Below the pieces are notes generated by a model. The model searched no databases. It saw nothing but the letters and a program-made list of their open reading frames with translations, and had not been told where the DNA came from. 64,000 nt of DNA from Rhodopirellula sp. SM50 (GTDB taxonomy: Bacteria; Planctomycetota; Planctomycetia; Pirellulales; Pirellulaceae), in assembly GCF_002289565.1 (NCBI RefSeq), contig NZ_NTFY01000022.1, positions 1-64,000 on the forward strand, written 5' to 3'. The position numbers and the translations under genes are program-made. Position 1 is the stretch's first letter. Each line of letters starts with the position of its first letter. Of the stretch, positions 26,701-34,524 are shown in pieces.

Positions 26701-27521
26701 TACATCAACCCTCGTATCTGCCCCTGCATCGATATTCCCATCAACAAGAGTGCGAAAAAGGCGATGAAGACGGACGCCAACAGAAAGCTGATCGAGACGA
26801 CGGCGGTCGTGCGATCGAGCCGCGATTGAGCCAAAACGTGACACTCCGACGTCGCCCGATGCCAAATTTGGACGGCTTGCTCGGTCGCTTGTTCGGCGGC
26901 ACGCTCTTCGGTTGCCAAGGCGGCCACCGCGGACAACGGTTGTTCTTGGATCGGTGACGATTGCAGAACCATCGACAGCGGATGGCCGAGCTCGATGCGT
27001 TTGGATGAAATCGCCGACCAACGCCGCAGCCCGGCATGATGAACCGACTGTGATGCCTGCTGCAACGCGTTCCCATAGGTCTGTGAACGCAACAACGATT
27101 GGTAGATCGATTGACAAAACTCGCCCATCGCGACCATCCGCATGGTCGATCCGATCCATGGCATCGACCCGGCGACCGTGGACAACAACGCCGGAAGACG
27201 TTGCAGGATCATCATCAGGATCACGAGGTAGCCGATGATCGCGATGACCGCAGCGCCGGCATAGCCCAATGCCGTCATCTTCATCCACGTCACGTCGATC
27301 GTCTCCGGTCTCCAGGAACGCAACATCACGGTGTCACTGGCGACTTCGGCCATGGTCAGAATCAAGTACACTCCGACCGCCAGGGCGGCCAGCAGATACA
27401 AAACTCCGATCGAAACCACGCGAGTCAGACGGCGCCGCGTGTCCTCACGTATCGATTGCCAAAGTTCGAATTCGGCGGTCGCGGCAATGCTGTTTTCCAC
27501 GTCGATTTGCGGTTGATTCAC
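26697..27521 (-). CDS. GspF-like membrane protein (second of three)
   Basis: About 274 residues. An N-terminal amphipathic region precedes transmembrane helices VVSIGVLYLLAALAVGVYLI and TALGYAGAAVIAIIGYLVIL. A cytoplasmic F-domain-like helical region (GEFCQSIYQSLLRSQTYGNA, LGHPLSMVLQSSP) and a C-terminal transmembrane helix (VVSISFLLASVFIAFFALLL) follow. The start is inferred as GTG at 27521 overlapping the previous stop (GTGA). It has one F-domain rather than the usual two. It probably forms a platform with the flanking F-like proteins. Confidence 0.65.
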   Translation of the reverse strand: MNQPQIDVENSIAATAEFELWQSIREDTRRRLTRVVSIGVLYLLAALAVGVYLILTMAEVASDTVMLRSWRPETIDVTWMKMTALGYAGAAVIAIIGYLVILMMILQRLPALLSTVAGSMPWIGSTMRMVAMGEFCQSIYQSLLRSQTYGNALQQASQSVHHAGLRRWSAISSKRIELGHPLSMVLQSSPIQEQPLSAVAALATEERAAEQATEQAVQIWHRATSECHVLAQSRLDRTTAVVSISFLLASVFIAFFALLLMGISMQGQIRGLMY

Positions 27522-28573
27522 AGCACCACCTCGCCGACGACGTCCAACAGCGGCTTCACAATGGCCTGCACTAAAATCACCATCATTGCGATCATCAGCA
27601 TCCAAGTCACCAGACGTGGCAGCATCTCGGTCCACCACGTTTGGTTGCGGTGAGACTTTTGCGTGTAGAGGTCGCTTAGTCGCTGCAGATCCAACGCAAT
27701 GTTTTCCGTCTGGCGGTTTCCGCTGACCAAATCCGCGACACAGCGACCGACCGGATCGGGCGTGTCGGGAGGGATCGCCAACGAGGGTTCCGATGTGGTT
27801 CCGCCGCGAATTTTCTCGATCACGCCGGCCCACGATGCAGCGAAGGTTGGACCGACGACCTCGGCGGCCGATTGGATCAACCGGCCCAGTTCCAGGCCAC
27901 CCGCATGCGTCGCAGTCGGTCGGTCGGGCGGATCGACCTGGATCGCCAACCAGCGACAGAACGTGGCGTGATCGCGATACACCGAACCGCCGTTGATGGA
28001 GCGAGAAAAGGCCCAATACAACACCAGCGAGAACAAACCGACGACGGCCAGGGTCGCGATGGCGGCCAGCAAGAAGTCTTGGGCGAAGGCTTGACAGATT
28101 TCCCGGATCGACGGCGCGAACGCTGGCCGAATCAATTGCGATTCGGAGAGCGACACGAGGATCCAGGGCATCACGAAAAACAGAATCGCCGCGGAAACGA
28201 TGACGTTCAGCACCGGGTTGATCGACGCGAAACGGATCCGCCGTCGCGACTCATTGGCTTGGCGAATCAACCGTCCGGCCTCGTCGATCGGCGCGGTGGA
28301 CCCGGTCCGAGCCATGACTTCCATCGCAATTTGCAGCGGCGCCTGATAAGTTCGCGACAACGACGCGATCGACTCCGCCGCCGGTTGCCCCCGGTCGATG
28401 TTGGATCGCACCGTCCTGGCTGCCCGCCCGATTTTACCCATCGATGCGTCATCCAAATCGGCCAGTCCCGAAACCAAGGGACGACCCGACGACGCCATCG
28501 CTGAAACCTCGTTCAATAGCATCACCAGCGAGTCGTCGTCCAAGTTGATTTTTGGTGTGTCCGCTGACATCAT
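27518..28573 (-). CDS. GspF-like membrane protein (first of three)
   Basis: 351 residues. An N-terminal F-domain (LLNEVSAMASSGRPLVSGLA, IDRGQPAAESIASLSRTYQA, AMEVMARTGSTAPIDEAGRL) precedes transmembrane helices (LNVIVSAAILFFVMPWILVS, LLAAIATLAVVGLFSLVLYW), a second diverged cytoplasmic block and a C-terminal helix (MLMIAMMVILVQAIVKPLLD). This is the most GspF/PilC-like of the three. The start ATG overlaps the GspE stop by 4 nt. Translation coupled to the ATPase is likely. Confidence 0.72.
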   Translation of the reverse strand: MMSADTPKINLDDDSLVMLLNEVSAMASSGRPLVSGLADLDDASMGKIGRAARTVRSNIDRGQPAAESIASLSRTYQAPLQIAMEVMARTGSTAPIDEAGRLIRQANESRRRIRFASINPVLNVIVSAAILFFVMPWILVSLSESQLIRPAFAPSIREICQAFAQDFLLAAIATLAVVGLFSLVLYWAFSRSINGGSVYRDHATFCRWLAIQVDPPDRPTATHAGGLELGRLIQSAAEVVGPTFAASWAGVIEKIRGGTTSEPSLAIPPDTPDPVGRCVADLVSGNRQTENIALDLQRLSDLYTQKSHRNQTWWTEMLPRLVTWMLMIAMMVILVQAIVKPLLDVVGEVVL

Positions 28574-29742
28574 GGTCGTCGCCCCAGCACGCGAAACACT
28601 TCGTTTGCATCCGTCACGCCTTCGTCGACCAATCGCGCCGCCTGGTCGTGCAACGAATCGATTCCTGCGCGTGCGGCGATCGCGTCGATTTCAATTGCGG
28701 ATCGACTTTCGACCAATCCGTCGAACACCGCTTGGCCGGCCGACGATCCGTCGAAGGCGAGGATTTGGGAGATCGGGATGCGTCCTTGGTATCCCGTGCC
28801 GTGACACCCATCGCAATTCGGGTTCAAGGCCGAGTTTGATTCAGCCGAACAGGCCGAACAGAGTCGCCGCACCAAACGTTGACACAAGATGCCGCGCAGT
28901 CCACTCTGGATCGCATAACTGGGCAACTTCATTTGCACCAACCGACGCAGCGTCACGCCGATTGAGCTGGCATGGATGGACGAAAAACACAAATGTCCGG
29001 TCATCGACGCTGCCAAAACTGCTTCGGCGGTCTCGACGTCGCGGATCTCGCTGACCAGCAACACCTCGGCGTCTTGCCGAACCGCCGCCCGCAGCGCCGA
29101 TGCCAGGGTCATGCCGCTGGTCGGCTGCAATTGACTTTGGCTGATCGAATCGATCACCGACTCGATCGGATCTTCGATCGTCAAGACGCTGCGTGGAAAA
29201 CCGCTGTCGGCGATGTAGCGAAGACAGGCGTAGAGCGTCGTGGTCTTTCCGCTGCCGGCGGGGCCAGCGACGAGGAGCCATCCGTCACGCGAATCACACA
29301 CCGATCGCAGTTGTTCTTCTGTTGTGGCATCAAACCCGAGCTGATCCAAGTGACGAATCGATTCGCGGTCACTGACGATACGGATCGCGGCACGATTGCC
29401 GTGCACCGTCGGGAAAATGCCCAGCCGCATTTCGTGTTCAACGCCGCACGCATCTCGCCAACGAAGCGGTCCTTCTTGTGGGACGCCACCGCGATAGGAC
29501 GGCAATCCTGACAACGCCATCAATCGGGCAACCGGATCGCTTTGCTCGCTATAGTCATAGGAATCAAATGGTTGCAGGACGCCGTTGAGCCGAAACGAGA
29601 CCTCCCAGCGGCCGGATCGCGGTTGAAGATGCACGTCACTTGCACCACGAGCCAGCGCCGCGGTCAAACATTCGTTGACCAGCGCGATTGCGAATTCCGG
29701 GTCGGTGGAGGATCGTCGCGATCGTGAGAAAGAAACCTGCAT
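28570..29742 (-). CDS. GspE/PilB-family secretion ATPase
   Basis: About 390 residues, shorter than full GspE/PilB because the N-terminal MshEN-type domain is absent. It opens with LVNECLTAALARGASDVHLQ, the usual N2 start. Walker A is GPAGSGKTTTLYAC, the Asp box is VLTIEDPIESVIDSISQSQL, Walker B is EVLLVSEIRDVETAEAVLAA, and the His box is GHLCFSSIHASS. A tetracysteine zinc site is present (CSACSAESNSALNPNCDGCH). The ATG at 29742 follows GGAATTAGGA; an upstream GTG at 29775 is possible. First gene of the minus-strand operon and presumably powers pseudopilus assembly through the three F-like proteins. Confidence 0.88.
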   Translation of the reverse strand: MQVSFSRSRRSSTDPEFAIALVNECLTAALARGASDVHLQPRSGRWEVSFRLNGVLQPFDSYDYSEQSDPVARLMALSGLPSYRGGVPQEGPLRWRDACGVEHEMRLGIFPTVHGNRAAIRIVSDRESIRHLDQLGFDATTEEQLRSVCDSRDGWLLVAGPAGSGKTTTLYACLRYIADSGFPRSVLTIEDPIESVIDSISQSQLQPTSGMTLASALRAAVRQDAEVLLVSEIRDVETAEAVLAASMTGHLCFSSIHASSIGVTLRRLVQMKLPSYAIQSGLRGILCQRLVRRLCSACSAESNSALNPNCDGCHGTGYQGRIPISQILAFDGSSAGQAVFDGLVESRSAIEIDAIAARAGIDSLHDQAARLVDEGVTDANEVFRVLGRRP

Positions 29743-29827
29743 TCCTAATTCCAAAAAGCTCGCGTCACGGAGCACGCGTGATGCGGGAGATTGCTAAGCT
29801 ATGGTTTTCAACCCACTGGAATAGACC

Positions 29828-31063
29828 ATGAACCACCGCCGGTATCATAACGGATTCACGTTGCTGGAGTTGCTCGTTGTTGTTGGTGTGATTGGAATTT
29901 TGGTGGGACTGTTGTTGCCCGCGGTCCAGGCGTCACGCGAAGCGGCTCGTCGGATGAGTTGTAGCAATAACTTGAAACAGGTGGCCTTGGGTGTTGCCCA
30001 GTATCATGATGCGTTCACGATCCTTCCGCCGCATGGGACCGGAACATTCAACAACACCAACGATCCGGCAGCAACCAATCAATTTCGGCTGAGTTTTCTG
30101 GTGTCCATCACGCCGTTTCTAGGCAGCACGCCGCTGTGGAACACCATCAATAGCGAGTGGGCAGGACCAGCGCCCGCGGGAGATTTACTCGGCGAGCAAG
30201 ACGACTTCTATGACATGGCGATGGATGTCGACGACTTCAACGAGCCAGAGTATCGCTATCCCAGCATGGGGCCGGTTCCGTCGTTGGGATCCTATGAACC
30301 CTGGAGCCATGAGGTGGCAACGTACCGTTGTCCGTCGGATCCGGGCATCGGGTCACCCGCGCTGGGGCGAACCAATTATGCGGCCTGCCTGGGTGACGCG
30401 ATCGAAGGGTTGGATGAAGGGTTGTGGCGCTATCAGAATTCGAAGTGGTCGCCCAGTGGCGAGGCGCAGATGCAGGCGACCGGACGCGGGATGTTTGTTC
30501 CCAGGATGGTCACTTCCTTTGACGACGTCACCGACGGTCTGTCCACGACGATCATGCTGGGTGAGATCGCAACCGACCTTGGCGACAAGGACATTCGAAC
30601 GGTTCCGTCAGTGCAAAACGGATGGACCGGCGGCGTGTTGGATGATGTGCAACTCTGTCGCAGCCAGATCGATCCGGAGCGTCCCCGGTTTTGGGATGCC
30701 CGCGGCGCGGTTCAGTTGTCGTCGATTCGCGGCCAGGGACGAGGTTATCGGTGGGCCGACGCGATGCCGTTGATGTCCGGGTTCAACACGGTTCTGCCGC
30801 CCAATACGCCACTCTGCTTCGGCGGCGACTCGACGACCATCGGAACGTTATCCCTGAGCAGTCGTCACCAAGGTGGCGGCCACGTGGCAATGGGCGATGG
30901 TGCCGTCGTCTTCCTGACCGATTCGATTGAGTCGGGTGAAATGAAAGGCACCGTAACGCTCGACGGAAAAGACCACCTGGCTCCCGGCAGCCCAAGTCCC
31001 TTCGGACTCTGGGGAGCGTTGGGAACACGCAATCAGAACGAGATGGTTGGAGAGTCTCTGTAG
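29828..31063 (+). CDS. DUF1559 domain protein with prepilin-type N-terminus
   Basis: 411 residues. The N-terminus NGFTLLELLVVVGVIGILVG is a class III prepilin signal with Gly cleavage and Glu at +5. The following LLLPAVQASREAARRMSCSN and NLKQVALGVAQYHD are the canonical DUF1559 lead. The C-terminal motif GGGHVAMGDGAVVFLTDSIE is also diagnostic. It is divergent from the GspE operon (start 86 bp away), so promoter regions overlap. These proteins are probably exported and anchored via the pilin-like helix; no function is firmly known. Confidence 0.92.
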   Translation: MNHRRYHNGFTLLELLVVVGVIGILVGLLLPAVQASREAARRMSCSNNLKQVALGVAQYHDAFTILPPHGTGTFNNTNDPAATNQFRLSFLVSITPFLGSTPLWNTINSEWAGPAPAGDLLGEQDDFYDMAMDVDDFNEPEYRYPSMGPVPSLGSYEPWSHEVATYRCPSDPGIGSPALGRTNYAACLGDAIEGLDEGLWRYQNSKWSPSGEAQMQATGRGMFVPRMVTSFDDVTDGLSTTIMLGEIATDLGDKDIRTVPSVQNGWTGGVLDDVQLCRSQIDPERPRFWDARGAVQLSSIRGQGRGYRWADAMPLMSGFNTVLPPNTPLCFGGDSTTIGTLSLSSRHQGGGHVAMGDGAVVFLTDSIESGEMKGTVTLDGKDHLAPGSPSPFGLWGALGTRNQNEMVGESL

Positions 31064-31160
31064 TCGGTCTGCGAGGTTGTTTCGTTAGTCGATGAATACC
31101 GCTGGTGGTGCGTCAACTCTTAAACCATTGTGGATGAAGCGTGATGGCCCGGCGCTGCAG

Positions 31161-32078
31161 TCAAACATCCGACACGTTCGTGCGTCGCCGCAGGGTACGT
31201 TTTTGGCGGAAGTGTGGTGGCGGCACAGAGGACTTTTCTTGAGCCGGACGGACGTCTGCGGGGGCTGCGGCAACGGCAGTAGCGGTGGCAGCGTTTGTTG
31301 GGGGCTCGACGATTGCCTCGGGCAACCGCTCGGCCCCATCCATGTCTCCCAAATACTCTTCCCGCACCTTGGGGTGTCGCTTCACTTCTTCGGGCGTCCC
31401 GTCGATCAACACTTGGCCTTGGTAGATCACATAACAGCGATCGACCGTGCCCAAAATTTCGCGCGCCGCATGGTCGGTAATCAAAACGCTGATCCCCGAA
31501 TCACGCAGTTGCTTGATCACGCCCTGGATCGATTGCACCGTGACCGGGTCGATCCCCGCAAACGGCTCGTCCAACATCACGATCTTGGGATCCGAAACCA
31601 GGCAGCGAGCGATCTCCAGCCGGCGTCGTTCGCCACCGCTGAGCCCCGCTGCTCGGCTCTTGCGGATATGGGTGATGTTGAACTCTTCGAGTAATTCTTG
31701 AGTCCTGATCTTGCGTTGTTTGCGGTCCATCCCGAGCAATTCCAATAACGCCGAGATGTTTTGTTCGACCGTCAGTTTTTTGAACACGCTGGGTTCTTGG
31801 GGCAGATAGCCCATGTGTCCATCACGGGCACGGCGAAACATTGGCCAATCGGTGACATCGCGTCCGTCCAGATAAACCCGGCCGCGGTCGGGTTGGATCA
31901 TTCCGCAAATCATCCGGAAACTGGTCGACTTACCGGCTCCGTTGGGACCCAGCAATCCGACGATCTCCGCCTTGCCGACGTGCAAATTGACACCGTCGAC
32001 GACGCGGCGTCTGCCGTAGGTCTTTTGCAGATCGATAGCTTCCAGAACCGTCGTGGGCTCGTCGTGATCGATACTCAT
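31161..32078 (-). CDS. lptB: LptB-type ABC transporter ATP-binding protein
   Basis: Cytoplasmic ATPase that drives lipopolysaccharide extraction with LptFG. 305 residues. Walker A is GLLGPNGAGKSTSFRMICGM, the Q-loop YLPQEPSVFKKLTVEQNI is LptB-like, the signature is AAGLSGGERRRLEIARCLVS, Walker B MLDEPFAGIDPVTVQSIQGV and the H-loop ISVLITDHAARE. The first about 240 residues cover a full LptB. The last about 60 are an Ala/Pro-rich then basic extension (RQKRTLRRRTNVSDV) not usual in the family. It lies about 120 bp downstream of lepB on the same strand, with a hairpin between them. LptC, LptA and LptFG are not in the window. Confidence 0.9.
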   Translation of the reverse strand: MSIDHDEPTTVLEAIDLQKTYGRRRVVDGVNLHVGKAEIVGLLGPNGAGKSTSFRMICGMIQPDRGRVYLDGRDVTDWPMFRRARDGHMGYLPQEPSVFKKLTVEQNISALLELLGMDRKQRKIRTQELLEEFNITHIRKSRAAGLSGGERRRLEIARCLVSDPKIVMLDEPFAGIDPVTVQSIQGVIKQLRDSGISVLITDHAAREILGTVDRCYVIYQGQVLIDGTPEEVKRHPKVREEYLGDMDGAERLPEAIVEPPTNAATATAVAAAPADVRPAQEKSSVPPPHFRQKRTLRRRTNVSDV

Positions 32079-32167
32079 CGCACTTGAAATCCGTTTCGAG
32101 AATGATTGATGACCGGCCCAGTTCAGCGGCTAGTGCGTTGATCCGGTTTGAAATTAGGGTTGCCAGC

Positions 32168-32190
32168 GAAAAGGGGTCTGACCCCTTTTC
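32168..32190. repeat. Perfect GAAAAGGGGTC hairpin after lepB
   Basis: GAAAAGGGGTC and its reverse complement GACCCCTTTTC are separated by one T. It lies just past the lepB stop on the minus strand and shares its core with the hairpins at 47508-47584 and 63686-63708. It could act as a transcription barrier but has no T-run beyond the stem. Confidence 0.7.
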
Positions 32191-32197
32191 CGAGGCG

Positions 32198-34207
32198 CTA
32201 GCGTATGAATCGGAAGCGGTCAAAATTGGGAGTGAAGGGGACTGGCGAATTCCAGGGGTGGGGCCAAAACACCATCAGTGCCTTGCCGACCAACAAATCG
32301 CGTGGGACATAAGACGCATCGGCGAACGCGTAGGCTTGATCGCGGAACCGGTCGGGCAGTCGGGCGCCCAGTTTGGTCCCCGCCCAACAGCGAGCGTCCA
32401 GGCTTTCAGGGCTGTTGTCGCCCATCGGGAAGAATTGATTTTCTTCTAACCGAAACGTCACCTTGCGGCGTGTTTGCCAGACGGGGAATTGTTCCCACAG
32501 TTCGGGACGCGCCATCACGTCTTGGATGTCTCGAAAGCTGATGTTTTGCTGTGCGAGTTGGTAAAGCTCGTTCATGTCGTAGTCAAAGATGCCGAACGAG
32601 CTGTTGTCGGTGGCGACGTAATACTTGTCGCGATCAATTTTGACACGGTCGACCGTTGCCGGGCCGCCACGCACCGCGATCCCGACCGGTGCAGCGTCCA
32701 TCGGATGGACGCCCGCTTGGTAATGCGGATAGGCGCCGCCGTCGTCATGAAATGCTCGGGCATCGAACGTGGTCGGTCCTTCAAATTCCACCAACGCATC
32801 GCCCACCCACAGCAACAGTTGGTCATCGCAATTGCTGAATCGGACCGAGAACGTTTCGCCGGCTCGAGCCCCGCTGGATCCTTGAACCGAAGCCGTCTGT
32901 TTGCCGTCGGTGCCGGTAAACTGCAGCGACTGGTCACCGTCCAAAATGGCGAGTTGAGCGTTGCCGTTTGTCAGATCGATGCGGCATTGATATTGAATCC
33001 CCGCCTCGATCAATTCCAGCGTCAACTCCTTGCATTGACTCGACGCAGTCACCTCTGATTCGACAATCAGGTCGCCGACCCAGTGCAATCCGTCATCGGC
33101 AAACCCACGCTCGCCGAAGCGGGCATCGCCGCCGAATTGAGCCAACGGACCGCCCGACTGGTAATCGGGATTCAATGGCGGCTTACCGGCCCAACGCGCG
33201 TTGGAGGGTGTCGTTTCGTAGACATCGCGGCTGGGGACCGTAATGTAACAATCATAGGCGTAGAAGTCGGTGATCAGTCGGCTGCTGTAGGGGGCAACCG
33301 TGTTGAGCGGCCCGCCCTTGGCGGCGGTGTTCCACTCAATGTCGGTCGGCCAGCGATGGAAGTATCGCAGCCAGTGGGTCTCGGTCTCGTTTTTGGGCTC
33401 GACCGAGGCGACCAAACCGTCTTGGCTGCGATCGATCGTCCAGGAGTCCTCGGGCGGGGCCGAGGTGTTTTCCCGCCACGGTTGGATTCGGCTGGGGTAG
33501 CCCGATTTGATCAGCAGGTCGGATTGCTGGTCGGTGTCGTAGACGTGGTGCCGCATCGCCAACAGTTTGTCAGCGGGTTTGCGGAGGATGACATCCGAGG
33601 TCGGTTCATCTGTCGGTGCCGCGTAGACATCGCCATGAAAGACACTGATCGTTTCATTGGGCAGTCCGACCAGACGTTTGATGTAGTTCTGCTTCGGATT
33701 GCCTGGGAATTTGAAGACGATCACGTCCCAGCGTTCGGGCTCGCTGAGCGTGTAGGCAAACTTGCTGACCAGGATCCGGTCGCCGTTGAACGTGGTGGCG
33801 TCGCTGTTTTCGGCCAGATCCAGGTTGTTGATGTAGCGGCAATTGGGACAAATACCGGCCACGACCGTGTCGTCTTGGTATGGCCCTCGGCGTTCCTTGC
33901 TGGCACCGATTTGGAAACGATGGTCGCACTGTTGACAATCGACATCCTTGTGAGCCCCCATCAACGTCGGTGCCATCGAGCCGGTCGGTATCACAAACGC
34001 TTCGGCGACGAAGGCACGAAACAGCAGCGCCAACACGAACGCGACCACAAACGCCTCGACGGTTTCCCGCTGGGCGGAGGTGCGAATCGAGTCGCCGAAC
34101 CGTTGTTCCGGTGTCCGGTCATCCGACGACGCAGCCGACTCGGCACGCGAGGGTGTTTTTTTGGCGGCTTTGCCAGTGTCGTTCGAATTCTTCGATTTTC
34201 GCGTCAT
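32198..34207 (-). CDS. lepB: Signal peptidase I, greatly enlarged planctomycete form
   Basis: Membrane serine protease that removes Sec signal peptides. About 669 residues against roughly 200-320 in most bacteria. A transmembrane helix (VEAFVVAFVLALLFRAFVAE) precedes the catalytic Ser in FVIPTGSMAPTL (about residue 77), and the general-base Lys lies in QNYIKRLVGLPNE (about 177). Between them is an insert with two Cys pairs (DCQQCDH and GICPNCRYI) resembling a zinc ribbon. A large beta-rich insertion follows (about 190-610), before the conserved FFPMGDNSPESLDARCWAGT box. The ATG at 34207 is chosen; a longer frame reads into the divergent promoter region. It faces the TPR gene at 34525. Confidence 0.88.
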   Translation of the reverse strand: MTRKSKNSNDTGKAAKKTPSRAESAASSDDRTPEQRFGDSIRTSAQRETVEAFVVAFVLALLFRAFVAEAFVIPTGSMAPTLMGAHKDVDCQQCDHRFQIGASKERRGPYQDDTVVAGICPNCRYINNLDLAENSDATTFNGDRILVSKFAYTLSEPERWDVIVFKFPGNPKQNYIKRLVGLPNETISVFHGDVYAAPTDEPTSDVILRKPADKLLAMRHHVYDTDQQSDLLIKSGYPSRIQPWRENTSAPPEDSWTIDRSQDGLVASVEPKNETETHWLRYFHRWPTDIEWNTAAKGGPLNTVAPYSSRLITDFYAYDCYITVPSRDVYETTPSNARWAGKPPLNPDYQSGGPLAQFGGDARFGERGFADDGLHWVGDLIVESEVTASSQCKELTLELIEAGIQYQCRIDLTNGNAQLAILDGDQSLQFTGTDGKQTASVQGSSGARAGETFSVRFSNCDDQLLLWVGDALVEFEGPTTFDARAFHDDGGAYPHYQAGVHPMDAAPVGIAVRGGPATVDRVKIDRDKYYVATDNSSFGIFDYDMNELYQLAQQNISFRDIQDVMARPELWEQFPVWQTRRKVTFRLEENQFFPMGDNSPESLDARCWAGTKLGARLPDRFRDQAYAFADASYVPRDLLVGKALMVFWPHPWNSPVPFTPNFDRFRFIR

Positions 34208-34524
34208 TCGTCGCTGCGGATCAACTTGAAAGGGGGAGAAAGCTCTGGCGAAAGGCCGGTCCATGCAGGGATATTAGCTGGTTTATCGCTCGCTGGGAAC
34301 TTCGATTGCATCGAGTGATTCTTGGCCGTGAACTCGTATCGTCGCGCAGATTTCTGAGCCCGGCAGCAAGTCGAGCGGGAAAAATGCATGATCGACCCGC
34401 CTTGCGACCCGGATTTTGGGATGCCGGGGCAGGCCGGCGGGCATTCCAGCTGCACAATTTTGGTCGAATCGATAGAATACGAGCGGTCAATCAAACTGAA
34501 ATTCCTCGTCGGCCCGTCGGAAAG

